The notes beneath the pieces were generated by a model. The model had not been told where the DNA came from. It was given only the letters and a program-made list of their open reading frames with translations, and made no database searches. DNA of 63,587 nt from DATCTV01 sp964400685 (lineage in GTDB: Bacteria; Desulfobacterota; Desulfomonilia; UBA1062). Below are positions 25,421 to 35,475 of this stretch, piece by piece; position 1 is the stretch's first letter, and each line of letters begins with the position of its first letter. The DNA lies in NCBI GenBank assembly GCA_964400685.1, contig CAYNVT010000006.1, forward strand, positions 1 through 63,587. Reading direction: 5' to 3'. The translations under genes and the position numbers were made by a program.

Positions 25421-26616
25421 GGCTCAATTCTTCTTTCGAGGGAAAACAGATCTCTGAATTGACCCTGCGCCTTATCAGGGTGAAAATCCTTCAAGGCTCT
25501 GCTGATTGCATTAAGAGACTGCCTTCTTCTTAATTCAGGATTTAATATTATTTCCATGATTGTTTCTTTTAGCTTTTCCGGATCATTGTTGTCTACAATG
25601 GTACCACAATCGTATGTATTGAAATACCAGGACACGAAAGAATCAGATGGTGCATGAGCAAGAATGGGGCGTCCACTTGCAAGATATTCACCCAATTTTC
25701 CCGGAGCGGATGTGCGGATTACTTCCGGAATGTCTGAATCAAATGCCAGAGGAAGGAAAAGGATGTCTGCTCTTTTTTGAATATCCATGATTTTCAGATG
25801 ATCTGTGTGGGGATGAAAAAATATGTTTTGTCCAGTTATGCCTTTTTCTTCGAGGCCTGTTTGATGTTGAGAAGAGTAGATATGAAAGCGAATATCTTTT
25901 CGTTCTATCTTTTCAAGAGCTGAAACAAGATTCATGAAGGAGTCGAAGTTTGCGTGATATACAGCCCCGGTATAAGCTATATTGATTTCACCTTTCTTTG
26001 CAGGCCATGAGATACTTGTTTCAGGATTAAAGTGTTCCAGTGAGCATACATTATGAATTAAAACAGGGTGTGAATCATATCTGCGTTCATATTCGATTTT
26101 CAGAAACTCGTTTGGCACGATTATCTGTTTTGAATACCTGAAGGCAATTAACGCTATAGCGCGAGCGAATTTCCTTCGCCAGCCTGTCCATTGAAACACA
26201 TAATCATCGAAGATATATGCATAAAAGGGTATTTGGGCCATTATGCTTAAAACAAATGCCATGGGGATGTCATATAAATCTCCTGAACATGCAATTATGG
26301 CATCAATTCTATGGTCGGTCAGAAATTTGTATGTATTCCATATTGACGCAATAGCGTTGCGATATCTGACAAATCTGCTTCCATATCTGAAACGCCAGAT
26401 ATTCTTTTTTTCTCCAAATCCTTTTCGAGCGGATATTTGGTAAAAAAGGGGCTGAAGATGTTCAGAAGCGTTATTAGAATAAATTTCGGAATAGTCGTTT
26501 CTGGACATAAGACAATAGCAACTGGGGTCTATACCATCCAGAATACGAGACATGATTATTGCCTGACCTGATGGCGAAGGCGGGAGAATATGTGAAATAA
26601 GAACAAATTTATTCAA
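25417..26616 (-). CDS. Glycosyltransferase (GT-B, family 4-like)
   Basis: 399 residues. It starts MNKFVLISHILPPSPSGQAIIMSR, then a long N-terminal half with aromatic-rich segments. The C-terminal half shows INIAYTGAVYHANFDSFMNLV, and APGKLGEYLASGRPILAHAPSDSFV with a following loop that binds the nucleotide sugar. It overlaps the next glycosyltransferase by four bases. A 99-base gap separates it from the upstream TPR-type glycosyltransferase. Confidence 0.87.
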   Translation of the reverse strand: MNKFVLISHILPPSPSGQAIIMSRILDGIDPSCYCLMSRNDYSEIYSNNASEHLQPLFYQISARKGFGEKKNIWRFRYGSRFVRYRNAIASIWNTYKFLTDHRIDAIIACSGDLYDIPMAFVLSIMAQIPFYAYIFDDYVFQWTGWRRKFARAIALIAFRYSKQIIVPNEFLKIEYERRYDSHPVLIHNVCSLEHFNPETSISWPAKKGEINIAYTGAVYHANFDSFMNLVSALEKIERKDIRFHIYSSQHQTGLEEKGITGQNIFFHPHTDHLKIMDIQKRADILFLPLAFDSDIPEVIRTSAPGKLGEYLASGRPILAHAPSDSFVSWYFNTYDCGTIVDNNDPEKLKETIMEIILNPELRRRQSLNAISRALKDFHPDKAQGQFRDLFSLERRIEP

Positions 26617-26715
26617 TACTATTCCACCTGAATCATTTTATTTGCCAATATAATATTTCAATATTCTTGAATATATTAACATTTCTAATTTCTAAAGTAT
26701 TCTTCTAAAGCATGA

Positions 26716-28404
26716 TTATACTTTTCTGAAATGGCAGCAAAACTCAAATAAACTCCTTCTGAGTTTATTCAGTGTTAATATCAGGTAAGTAAAAATACTA
26801 ATCCTGGGAGGGATTTTTGTATTCATCTTTTTATCAATAATTTCTATAAGTACTTTTTCATATTCTCTGATCTTATTACCCGGATTTCCCATCGAGCTTT
26901 CAATTTGTTCCCTGCAAAGATCTCCCATCCGGATTCGGTAAACATGATCATCGAGCAACATCGATAATGTATCGTTGAACTTATCAAAGTCACCGCGTCT
27001 GACAACTAACTCTGGAATAGAGACGAACTCGTCGGCAACAGACCAGTCGGTCTGATCGTAATTTTGCATGTAATTATTCTCGAAAGATACGAATGGGATG
27101 CCCAATGACATGGCATCAATCAGAACATGCCCTCCGCCGGAAGGATAGGTATCGACCAAAACGTCTGCCAAACAGAGAATATTCAGACAGTCATCTCTCC
27201 AACCCAGGAGCAAGATCCTTTTAGACAATGCCGGGGTTAACAGTGTTTCAAGAAAGGGAAGTTGCTCTAATGAGACACCGAACACCACGTAATATAAATC
27301 AGGATATTTTAATAGAATTTCCAATATAGCTTTCCAAAAGTTTATGTTTTCGAACTTTACATATCTACCGCCACTCATAATTACACGGCATTCCTCAGGA
27401 ATATTGAAATCACTTTTCCTGTATGGGGAAATTGATTTTCTCGTGGGTAGATCGAGCCCAATCTTTATGAGTGACCCATCACATGGTATATCGATCAACG
27501 GATGCTTCGACCATGAGATACCCCAGTCCATATCTGGAGAAGCAAATTGTTGAGGGGGTCCTTGAATGAGTCCAACGATCAACGGAGCCGGCTGAAGCGA
27601 TGCGATAAAGTAATGCTCGAAATCAGCAAGAATTGCACTTGTGATAAGAATATCGGGCTGATAATCATAAATCTGTGATGCTACAGCCCGTAATCTTTTG
27701 AGTTGATCAGAACCGTTTGGCGATATGACAACATCACATCCATAACCTCTTAATTGACTAATCGTTTGCAGCGCATGTTTTGAGTCGTACACAGTTTCCT
27801 GAGGGTCAGGTATAAAAAAGGTGATATCAAAGCAATCTTTATGGTGATACTTGGCAAGCATGTAATTAATCTTGACTAGTACTGAATTTGAATGCAATGC
27901 GCCGAACATCAGATAGGCAAGCCGAATTTTGCGGTCAGACAGAGGTTCTTTTCTAATAAAACCACCAAGTTTCCATGGCGCAGCCATCTTCTTTATACAA
28001 TCTAGTATATCAAAGTCATAGCGATATTGGTCCAGTTTAAGATAAGTTGCATAAGCATATTGCCATTGATTAAAGCATGTCAATGCAGCTGCAACGTTGC
28101 CTTTTTCAGCTTCTGCCAATCCTAACGATTTATAAGCAGAGCGAATCGCCTCAATATCAGATAATGCTGCATGGATTTCAATATAAAGCTGAAGAATTTC
28201 GGGAGAGAATTCCGATAGCATCCATGACCTTCTTATAAATACACCTGCCTGCGTAAAGTTGCCAATATCGGCAAAAGCTTCGGCAAGTTTAAAGTTGACT
28301 TCGCAGCGTTTTTTCTTATCGGAGGAGCAGAGGTAGGGAAGTAATTCAATGAAAGAAACAGCCTCACCTTTGTGAATGCTTTTTATAAGACTTTCGAAAT
28401 CCAT
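26716..28404 (-). CDS. Glycosyltransferase with N-terminal TPR-like helices (SPINDLY/GT41-like)
   Basis: 562 residues. About 150 residues of helical repeats (KLAEAFADIGNFTQAGVF, LGLAEAEKGNVAAALTCF) precede a GT-B pair. The C-terminal part shows RVIMSGGRYVKFEN, LLLGWRDDCLNILCLADVLVDTYPSGGGHVLIDAMSLGIPFVSF, close to the layout of O-GlcNAc-transferase-like and flagellin/LPS glycosyltransferases. It could act on a lipid-linked glycan or a protein. It begins 13 bases after the extended frame of the preceding methyltransferase. Confidence 0.82.
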   Translation of the reverse strand: MDFESLIKSIHKGEAVSFIELLPYLCSSDKKKRCEVNFKLAEAFADIGNFTQAGVFIRRSWMLSEFSPEILQLYIEIHAALSDIEAIRSAYKSLGLAEAEKGNVAAALTCFNQWQYAYATYLKLDQYRYDFDILDCIKKMAAPWKLGGFIRKEPLSDRKIRLAYLMFGALHSNSVLVKINYMLAKYHHKDCFDITFFIPDPQETVYDSKHALQTISQLRGYGCDVVISPNGSDQLKRLRAVASQIYDYQPDILITSAILADFEHYFIASLQPAPLIVGLIQGPPQQFASPDMDWGISWSKHPLIDIPCDGSLIKIGLDLPTRKSISPYRKSDFNIPEECRVIMSGGRYVKFENINFWKAILEILLKYPDLYYVVFGVSLEQLPFLETLLTPALSKRILLLGWRDDCLNILCLADVLVDTYPSGGGHVLIDAMSLGIPFVSFENNYMQNYDQTDWSVADEFVSIPELVVRRGDFDKFNDTLSMLLDDHVYRIRMGDLCREQIESSMGNPGNKIREYEKVLIEIIDKKMNTKIPPRISIFTYLILTLNKLRRSLFEFCCHFRKV

Positions 28405-28526
28405 CTTTTGGCCTCACCTAATATCCACCTGATTCATCTTCGCCCGATTCCACTTTCGCTTTGTTTCCAGATCTTGTTATACAATCTCTGTTGTGGAACC
28501 AAATTGCCTGTGCTTTGCGCTGTTTT

Positions 28527-29204
28527 TCAGGCAATGCAAATCATACCATAGATAGAATTGTTCAAACCGCCATAGCTTACAGAATTAAAAGAGCCAGGCT
28601 CATAATTAGTGTAAAAACACGGATCCGTCTGCTGCTGCGGACTGGACTTTGTGACCTGTATAGAATGTATATCAAAATGATTTACGGTGAAGTAGTCGAA
28701 AAACAATGTGGGCGAAAACATGTAAAAGCCGTGATCAACGAAATTTGATGTCGGACAAGAGATCAACACTCTGCCGTTTTCCTTTAACATGTTGAATATG
28801 TTATTTAATGCATTAGGTATATGAAATACATGTTCGAGCGTTCCATGATCCATAATGAAATCGAAACGGTTATTCAATTCTGGCGGGTGTTCAGTGGCAT
28901 TCAAGTCAAACAAAATCGACGCCCCTTCGAATTCAGAATAATCCAATATAATGACTTCCTTGAAACCAAGGCTCTTGAATAGACTTTCCCCGGATAAAAA
29001 ATTATTCTCATGGCCCCATGCACTTTGTGAGATTTGCAGTTCCACCAATGGGTCAATATCTATTTTATAATAAGCACAAAGGACCCTGAATTGATCAGCT
29101 GCAAAATAAACATCTGGATAACCCAGGCACAACAACGAACCATAAAAAGGCCTCTGATTGGCTTCCTTGAGAAGAGGTACGATATTTCCTTTGACAAACC
29201 CCAT
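28527..29204 (-). CDS. SAM-dependent methyltransferase, probably frameshifted near its 3' end
   Basis: 225 residues as read. A methyltransferase-11-like core: FDFIMDHGTLEHVFHIPNALNNIFNMLKENGRVLISCP. The frame ends in MICIA and a TGA at 28529-28527. In the +1 frame an uninterrupted run of 38 codons starting ALPEKQRKAQAIWFHNRDC continues to a TAG at 28420-28418, just 13 bases before the next gene. Removing one T from the TTT near 28541 would join them. Either a real frameshift mutation or an assembly error is likely. Predicted role: methylating a sugar residue or chain end. Confidence 0.78.
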   Translation of the reverse strand: MGFVKGNIVPLLKEANQRPFYGSLLCLGYPDVYFAADQFRVLCAYYKIDIDPLVELQISQSAWGHENNFLSGESLFKSLGFKEVIILDYSEFEGASILFDLNATEHPPELNNRFDFIMDHGTLEHVFHIPNALNNIFNMLKENGRVLISCPTSNFVDHGFYMFSPTLFFDYFTVNHFDIHSIQVTKSSPQQQTDPCFYTNYEPGSFNSVSYGGLNNSIYGMICIA

Positions 29205-29214
29205 AACTCCCCCG

Positions 29215-30369
29215 TTAATGAATTACTTGTTTCGTCATTAGGGCCAGAACCTCTTTAAGTGTGCTAGAGACATATTTTACTTCATTATCAGACATATCCG
29301 GATAAATTGGCAAAGAGATAGTCCTGTTGCCAATGTTATTAGCCACGGGAAAATCTTCAGATTTATATCCAAATTTCTTTTTGAAATAGGTTAAGTTGTG
29401 GATCGCCCTATAATTGACTGCACAACCAATCCCCTGCTCTTGCAGATGATGCATGATTTCATCCCTGGAAAACTTTTCCGGTAAAAGGATAGTAAACAGG
29501 TGATGGCCACTCTTTTCATCCTTTTGAGGCGCTTCTATAAAATCAAGTCCCTCAATATCTTGAAGCAGTTTACGGTAAAGCATTTCCAGGTCATATCTTT
29601 TCTGTAAATTTTCATCAAGCCTGTTGATCTGGTTTATAAGAAGGGCTGCCTGAATATCGTCCATATTGTATTTCCATCCCATCATCTCCATATCCCAATG
29701 TTCATACTTCTTGGTATAACGTGATGAAGCATTTCTTGAAATGCCATGATGACGGGCAGACCGGTACCAATTTGCCTCATCAGCACTCCGGCAGATCAAC
29801 GCTCCTCCTTCCCCGCAGGTGATATTTTTCGTCGCATAAAAGGAAAAACAAGCGGCGTTGCTGAGCTGTCCCGGTCGGATACCGTCACGTACACCTTCTA
29901 TGCAATGAGCTGAATCTTCAATTAAAATAAGATGATGTTTCTGTGCTAGCTTTGCGAATCCCTTCATATCAACCATCCGCCCATAGAGATGAACAGGAAG
30001 AATTGCTTTGGTTTTTTCTGTTATTACTGCCTCTGCGGCTTCTGGAAGAAGTAGGCCGCTTTTCGGACAGACATCGGCAAATACCGGCGTAGCGCCAGCC
30101 TGCATGATGGCCGTGGCGGTTGCGACAAAAGTCATCGGCGTCGTGATAACTTCATCTCCCGGTCCGATTCCATTCCTGAGAAGAGCGAGATGCAAAGCGC
30201 CTGTACAACTACTTGTACCAACGGCCTCGTCAATGTCCATGTATTCAGCGAATGCCTTTTCGAATCTAGCTGTCATAGGACCTGTGGTCAGGAAAATCGA
30301 ATGTAAAACTTCTGTGGCTGTTATGATGTCTGATTCATTGATGTTGTGTCTGAAAAACTCGACCTTCAT
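29215..30369 (-). CDS. DegT/DnrJ/EryC1 family sugar aminotransferase
   Basis: 384 residues. PLP-dependent aminotransferase with GTSSCTGALHLALL, TPMTFVATATAIMQAGATPVFADV, VHLYGRMVDM, EDSAHCIEG, and the Schiff-base lysine in FYATKNITCGEGG. It transfers an amino group to a 4-keto (or 3-keto) nucleotide sugar. With the RfbB-like dehydratase immediately upstream and a GNAT acyltransferase nearby it probably makes a 4-acylamido-4,6-dideoxyhexose. Regiochemistry is inferred, not seen. Confidence 0.93.
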   Translation of the reverse strand: MKVEFFRHNINESDIITATEVLHSIFLTTGPMTARFEKAFAEYMDIDEAVGTSSCTGALHLALLRNGIGPGDEVITTPMTFVATATAIMQAGATPVFADVCPKSGLLLPEAAEAVITEKTKAILPVHLYGRMVDMKGFAKLAQKHHLILIEDSAHCIEGVRDGIRPGQLSNAACFSFYATKNITCGEGGALICRSADEANWYRSARHHGISRNASSRYTKKYEHWDMEMMGWKYNMDDIQAALLINQINRLDENLQKRYDLEMLYRKLLQDIEGLDFIEAPQKDEKSGHHLFTILLPEKFSRDEIMHHLQEQGIGCAVNYRAIHNLTYFKKKFGYKSEDFPVANNIGNRTISLPIYPDMSDNEVKYVSSTLKEVLALMTKQVIH

Positions 30370-30370
30370 T

Positions 30371-31408
30371 TCAGTGCAACTCCCTTTTTCCGCTCTTCGT
30401 AATGATTGGCACAGCCCTCATCCATAGTTGTTTTTCCCACCAGGGGCGGTTCTCACGATACCATTCAATGGTCCTCTCTAATCCATTTTCCCATGAAACC
30501 TCCGGCTGCCATTCCAGAACGCGACGAATCTTGGAGATATCACCGGTATGGCGGAATACCTGTCCCGGCCTGTCACCAACATATCTGATAACAGACTCGT
30601 CCTTACACATAAGCTTAACGACATCCTGAGCGATGGATAAAATGGAACGGTGCTGCTCGGAGGCTACATTGAAAACCTCTCCCCTCACTTTTTCGATGTC
30701 AGCGTGCATAACCTTATCAATGGCCCGGCAGGTGTCTTCTACAAAGATGAAATCCCTTGCTGCGCTACCATCCCCATGTACCCTTATCGGTTCCTGCAAG
30801 ATGCAGCTCGTGATGAATCTCGGCACTGCTTTCTCAAGATGCTGGTAAGGCCCATAATTGTTGAAGGGGCGAATGATGATGAAGGGAAGTTCATAGGTAG
30901 CCCAATAGGAGTAGACTAGCCTGTCCGCGCCCGCTTTTGCTGCAGCGTAAGGGCTCATAGGCATTAACGGGTCTTCCTCGCCCATCTTTTCGCTCCGGGC
31001 AGTACCATAAACCTCCGATGTCGAAATATGGATGAAGCGCTCCACCTGGTTTTTGTATTTCAAGACGGCATTCGCAATGGTTTGTGTTCCAAGGACGTCG
31101 GTTTCAAAAAAGATATAATTGTCGTAAATTGAGCGGGTGACATGTGTCTCAGCAGCAAAGTGAATAACCACATCTGACTGACTGACCAGTGTATCTACGA
31201 GTTCGCCATTCTTGACATTTCCGTACCAGAAAGAGAGTCTATCTCCTGTATCCTCGTTGATATTTACGGGAAGGTTCTCAATGCATCCAGCATAGGTCAA
31301 CGCATCGAGGACGATAATTTTGTAATCAGGGTAGTTATTGTAAAGATACCTGACGAAATTGCTGCCAATAAATCCTGCGCCACCTGTGACCAAAACAGTT
31401 TTATTCAC
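30371..31408 (-). CDS. Nucleotide-sugar 4,6-dehydratase (RfbB-like)
   Basis: 345 residues from GTG 31408, which follows AAAGGAG at 9 bases and gives the canonical start NKTVLVTGGAGFIGSNF; a longer reading from 31480 would intrude into the upstream gene. Extended SDR with VVIHFAAETHVTRSI, ISTSEVYGT and the catalytic YAAAK. It forms the NDP-4-keto-6-deoxyhexose used by the adjoining DegT aminotransferase. The base (dTDP, GDP or UDP) cannot be told from sequence. Confidence 0.9.
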   Translation of the reverse strand: MNKTVLVTGGAGFIGSNFVRYLYNNYPDYKIIVLDALTYAGCIENLPVNINEDTGDRLSFWYGNVKNGELVDTLVSQSDVVIHFAAETHVTRSIYDNYIFFETDVLGTQTIANAVLKYKNQVERFIHISTSEVYGTARSEKMGEEDPLMPMSPYAAAKAGADRLVYSYWATYELPFIIIRPFNNYGPYQHLEKAVPRFITSCILQEPIRVHGDGSAARDFIFVEDTCRAIDKVMHADIEKVRGEVFNVASEQHRSILSIAQDVVKLMCKDESVIRYVGDRPGQVFRHTGDISKIRRVLEWQPEVSWENGLERTIEWYRENRPWWEKQLWMRAVPIITKSGKRELH

Positions 31409-32111
31409 AATGATATTCTCCTTTGAAATTTCCCGTAATAATCCCAAGACTCTCTGTCCCATGGTTGAATAGAAGATCAATTACAGATAAGTTGGGCGTA
31501 AAATCACCGTAAAGTTGACGATATGATGGATGATGGTAGTTCTGGAATTCCACTTTGATTCCACTTGCCAGAAAATCCCGCTCGTCGATGTATTTTTTTC
31601 CGGATGCCCCTTCATAAAAGACATCTGCGCCGAAAATCTCACAGATTCTTATCAACCTTTCGATTCTAGTTCCCTGAACGCCTAACGTTGATGATCTGAC
31701 AATTTTTTTATGGCTTAGCCCCAAGCATTCAGCCAGGATATTTATAAAATGCATATCGATGTCTATGAGATATTCCCAGTCACGCCCATATGTTTCTTCA
31801 AAAACACCGATGTACTCTTTAAAATGATGTGCCTTTGAATAATTTTGCCTGATTGCGGCAAGATGCTTTTTTCTCCAATTCGTTTTGTTGTTAATACTGA
31901 CATCTGTAATCAGGGGTTTCTGGCTGAACTTCAGCAATACGGGAACAGTCAGCCATTGGATCCCATTAGCAGTCTTAATCCTGTTCCGATTCCGCCATCC
32001 TTCCTTGTCATAATGAACATCATCATAGATGACAAATACATCACTTCGGTAAAGCTGTTCGAAAAAGCCAAGCCAGGGCAAATAGCCCGGTTGGAGGATG
32101 CCAATAACCAT
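31401..32111 (-). CDS. WbqC family protein
   Basis: 236 residues. It starts MVIGILQPGYLPWLGFFEQ and shows DDVHYDKEGWRNRNRIK, the hallmarks of the WbqC family (PF08889) found in O-antigen clusters. The biochemical role is not established; such genes often accompany amino-sugar and amidotransferase genes. It starts three bases after the radical SAM gene and overlaps the dehydratase start by eight bases, so it is co-translated with the sugar genes. Confidence 0.87.
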   Translation of the reverse strand: MVIGILQPGYLPWLGFFEQLYRSDVFVIYDDVHYDKEGWRNRNRIKTANGIQWLTVPVLLKFSQKPLITDVSINNKTNWRKKHLAAIRQNYSKAHHFKEYIGVFEETYGRDWEYLIDIDMHFINILAECLGLSHKKIVRSSTLGVQGTRIERLIRICEIFGADVFYEGASGKKYIDERDFLASGIKVEFQNYHHPSYRQLYGDFTPNLSVIDLLFNHGTESLGIITGNFKGEYHCE

Positions 32112-32114
32112 GGT

Positions 32115-33152
32115 CTATTTTATGCCCCGATCGTCATCGACAACATAGCCCTCAGTATCGTGGACACTGAGCCCCTCAACCTTCCTTTGTCGGCCCCTCT
32201 CAGCATTATCGATGATTTTCCAATAGTTGTGTTTCCAGGAACGGTATTTCCAATCGGGACAATTCTTACACAGTTCAATGTCTGACCCTCTGCCACTCAG
32301 ATGTTTTTGACGATACAGTTCAAAGCCTTCCCCATGCCAGATTTCCTCAATGGACTTTTCATGGATATTCCCCATATCAGTAACAGCAGCAATATCGAAA
32401 CCGCACACCATGATTTTACCTCTTGAATCAATATTCAATCTTTCGAAAATGAAGGGACAGGGAATTTGCTCTTCTGGCGGCAGATAGGGCGTTGGATCGG
32501 CTGATTTTGACGGATCATTGATGCCCCATGTCAAATATTTACGCTTTTGAAAATTATCAACGATGGGTCCCCAGAATCTCTCAACGGCATCAATATCTAC
32601 ACCTGCCTGATTGACACCACTGGCAATGATTTTTGTTTCGCTCTTCAACCGGTTGCGGATATCGACCATTTTATTTACATTTAAAACAAGAGTTTCCCAT
32701 TTCAATCCTTTTCTGACCTGGCTGTAAGTCTTTTTATCAGCGGCATCAACGCTGAATTCAATCATATCTGTGTTAGCCTCCAATAGCCTGCTGATGCTCT
32801 TTTCGGTGAAACGTGATCCGTTAGTGATCAAACCAACCTTTGCACCGGCTTTTTTTGCATATTCAATCAATTCAACTGCCTGTGGATGAAGCATAGGCTC
32901 TCCACCACCTGAAATTCTTACCCAAGCCCCGTATTTGCCACACTGATCAGCAATAATCTTAAAGGTCTTCTCATGCATGAAAGGCTGGTCCAGATAATCA
33001 GACCGGATATTAGAATTGGTATATGGACAGTTTGGACACTTGGCGTTGCAAACATATGTGAACGAAAGGACACACATCATGGGAAAATCAAGGGCTGTGG
33101 ATCTTATTCCGTATGATTTTTCAGTGTGCTCTATATTCTTAAAGTTTTTCAT
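32115..33152 (-). CDS. Radical SAM/SPASM enzyme 1
   Basis: 345 residues. The [4Fe-4S]-SAM motif CNAKCPNC (CxxxCxxC) follows MCVLSFTYV; GGGEPMLHP and GLITNGSR are the usual SAM-binding strands. The C-terminal SPASM region (CPFIFERLNIDSRGKIMVCGFD, CKNCPDW) would hold auxiliary clusters. It overlaps the GNAT gene by four bases. No small precursor-peptide gene is seen, so a sugar or small-molecule substrate is more likely than a RiPP. A second SPASM enzyme is at 35476-36414. Confidence 0.9.
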   Translation of the reverse strand: MKNFKNIEHTEKSYGIRSTALDFPMMCVLSFTYVCNAKCPNCPYTNSNIRSDYLDQPFMHEKTFKIIADQCGKYGAWVRISGGGEPMLHPQAVELIEYAKKAGAKVGLITNGSRFTEKSISRLLEANTDMIEFSVDAADKKTYSQVRKGLKWETLVLNVNKMVDIRNRLKSETKIIASGVNQAGVDIDAVERFWGPIVDNFQKRKYLTWGINDPSKSADPTPYLPPEEQIPCPFIFERLNIDSRGKIMVCGFDIAAVTDMGNIHEKSIEEIWHGEGFELYRQKHLSGRGSDIELCKNCPDWKYRSWKHNYWKIIDNAERGRQRKVEGLSVHDTEGYVVDDDRGIK

Positions 33153-33619
33153 TTATGATCAACTTTAAAGAGTTCTTTTCTGAAAACAAATCCATTCATA
33201 ATTTGGTCCTTGTATGTCTTGGTCAAACTTTCACTCATCTTAAAACCATTTTTTAGGAATGCCCGTTGGGCAACAACATTGTTGAATAGTACCCATGCCC
33301 ATACCTCCCTAACCCCTCTGTCTTTTGCTACATTCTCTATGATAGAGAGGAGTTTACTTCCCAGGCCCTGATGTCTGATTCTCGAAAAGAAGGCAATCTC
33401 GCCTTTGCGGTTTATAAAAAGAATGACAACACCAACGAGCAAGTTGTCACGCACGATACATCTGACTTCTATATCTTCTCTCTTAATCCATTTCCTGGTT
33501 TCCGAAATATTGACAGGGTTTGTGACGAGAAGATCACAGTATTGATTCCTTAATTGAACATATTGCTCTATGAAATTTGTCTCTTCCTTTAGATTAACAA
33601 TGTGGTCATCATCAACCAA
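33149..33619 (-). CDS. GNAT family N-acyltransferase
   Basis: 156 residues. The GNAT acetyl-CoA-binding pattern is visible as RIRHQGLGSKLLSIIENVAKDRG, followed by NNVVAQRAFLKNGFKMSE, the classical C-terminal strand-helix. It could acylate the amino group set by the DegT aminotransferase on the nucleotide sugar. It lies between an asparagine-synthase-like gene and a radical SAM gene, overlapping both by a few bases. Confidence 0.85.
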   Translation of the reverse strand: MVDDDHIVNLKEETNFIEQYVQLRNQYCDLLVTNPVNISETRKWIKREDIEVRCIVRDNLLVGVVILFINRKGEIAFFSRIRHQGLGSKLLSIIENVAKDRGVREVWAWVLFNNVVAQRAFLKNGFKMSESLTKTYKDQIMNGFVFRKELFKVDHK

Positions 33620-35474
33620 AATAGGTCTCCCACCAGACTTGAAACATCATCAAATTCCAGATATTGACAGCGTTAGAACGTTTACCGGCATAATACTCAT
33701 CAGTTATATTTCGAATCACGTCGCCATTAAAAAAACCATGTCTTGAAATTCTGTTATCGGAAAGGATATCAATACTATAATCCCTAAGCTTGTCCATCAT
33801 CCAGTCAAAGATCGGCAGGACAAAGCCCTCTTTTGGTCTTTTGGTGATACCCTCAGGAATCAACGGTTCTACTGTACGTTTCAGGATGTCTTTGACATTG
33901 CCATTGCGGATCTTCATCCGTCCCGGAATGGTTGCAGCCAATTCAACGAGACGGTAATCCAGGAACGGTGATCTTACTTCCACTGAATGGGCCATTGACA
34001 AAAAATCCACAAAAGCCAGCACCTGATCAGGAAGCTGTGTATTCCACTCCATTTCCAGCATGCGGTTTAGGGGATCTCGCGAGGTTAAAGCGTTGAAGTT
34101 GCCCTTGAAAAGGGCATGTGTACTTACATCGTTAAGCCGTGCCTTAAACACAGGAGACAGGAAACAATTTTTTTCATCATCTGTAAAGACTCCAAGAGTG
34201 TAACGCCATGTTGCTTCGTCTCCTCCTGATTTCTCATGAAGATTCTGCAAAAACTTGAGGTCGCAGGGTTTGAAGAGATTCCTTTCTTTCTCAGTCAATG
34301 TGTTGTTTTTTACTTTATCATACAATTGGTTGAAGTAATACATTGATTGCGCCGACCGGTGCGACAGATAACTTCCGAATAATTCATCGGCAGCATCACC
34401 GGATAGGGCAACTTTTACGTGCTTCGAGATTAACTTGGAGAGGAAGAAAGTAGAAATAGTACCCGAGAAAGGTTGGTCAAAGGCAGAGATTACCTTATCG
34501 ATGTCGTCGCGCAGTTCACGCCAGGACATTATATATTCATGATGATCTGTCTTGAATGCCTGAGATACCATGCGGGCATAGTATAAATCGGCTTCCTTGT
34601 TTTTAAGTTCATCTTCGTATCCCAGGGAAAAGGTCTTTACTGGGTGATCGGAATAACGGGTCATGAGTGCGACAATCACACTCGAATCTACTCCGCCGCT
34701 TAGATAGGCCCCGAAGGGGACATCGCTGATCATCCTCAACTTCGTTGCGTCTTCGAGCAATTCCACGATTTTTTTCTGAATGTCTGCTTCATCGGACGTT
34801 TCCGTATCCTGGAAACTGATTGTCCACCATTTCTTTTTTGTCAATTGCCCTCGGCTGAAAATGAGCATCTCCCCAGGTAGAAGGGTCTCGATACCCCGAA
34901 ACGCAGTGAGGGGCGCTGGGATATTCTTAAGAGTAAAATAGTGGTAAATTGCCTCATGGTTTATTTCACGCTGATAGTCTGGATGCTTGAGGATGGCCTT
35001 GATTTCGGAACCAAAGAGAAGTTTGCCATTGGTGATTGTATAAAAGAGGGGCTTGACCCCCATTCGATCCCGGACCAGGAGAAGTTTCTCTTCCATCTGA
35101 TCCCACAAAGCTAGTGCGAACATGCCATTGATCTTATGTGGAAAGGCATTCCCATAAGTTTCATAGAGGTGAACAATCACTTCCGAATCTGAGTGATCGG
35201 TGTAGAAACAGTGTCCCTTAGCTTCAAGGTCTTTTCTCAATGTCTGAAAGTTGTAAATCTCTCCATTGAAAATGGCCCATAGATTCCGATCCTCATTGTG
35301 AATCGGTTGATGTCCAGTGGCCGGATCGATAATGCTAAGCCGCCGCATGCCGAGATTGATCTCCCCATTGGCATAATAACCATCATCATCAGGCCCTCGA
35401 TGGAAGATGGCATCCGTCATCCTCTTCAAGGTGAATTCATCGTTTCTTCCAGTAAATCCGCAGATTCCGCACAT
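33612..35474 (-). CDS. asnB: Asparagine synthase-type amidotransferase (second copy)
   Basis: 620 residues. MCGICGFTG gives nucleophile Cys2 of the glutaminase, RRLSIIDPATGHQPIHNED and FNGEIYNF the class II fold, and the AsnB domain has GAYLSGGVDSSVIVAL plus LSGDAADELFG. It is full-length and apparently active. It shows only family-level similarity to the copy at 11053-12963. Its place between two radical SAM genes and a GNAT gene suggests amidation of a sugar acid or an attached amino acid rather than bulk asparagine synthesis; this is inference. Confidence 0.92.
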   Translation of the reverse strand: MCGICGFTGRNDEFTLKRMTDAIFHRGPDDDGYYANGEINLGMRRLSIIDPATGHQPIHNEDRNLWAIFNGEIYNFQTLRKDLEAKGHCFYTDHSDSEVIVHLYETYGNAFPHKINGMFALALWDQMEEKLLLVRDRMGVKPLFYTITNGKLLFGSEIKAILKHPDYQREINHEAIYHYFTLKNIPAPLTAFRGIETLLPGEMLIFSRGQLTKKKWWTISFQDTETSDEADIQKKIVELLEDATKLRMISDVPFGAYLSGGVDSSVIVALMTRYSDHPVKTFSLGYEDELKNKEADLYYARMVSQAFKTDHHEYIMSWRELRDDIDKVISAFDQPFSGTISTFFLSKLISKHVKVALSGDAADELFGSYLSHRSAQSMYYFNQLYDKVKNNTLTEKERNLFKPCDLKFLQNLHEKSGGDEATWRYTLGVFTDDEKNCFLSPVFKARLNDVSTHALFKGNFNALTSRDPLNRMLEMEWNTQLPDQVLAFVDFLSMAHSVEVRSPFLDYRLVELAATIPGRMKIRNGNVKDILKRTVEPLIPEGITKRPKEGFVLPIFDWMMDKLRDYSIDILSDNRISRHGFFNGDVIRNITDEYYAGKRSNAVNIWNLMMFQVWWETYFG

Positions 35475-35475
35475 A

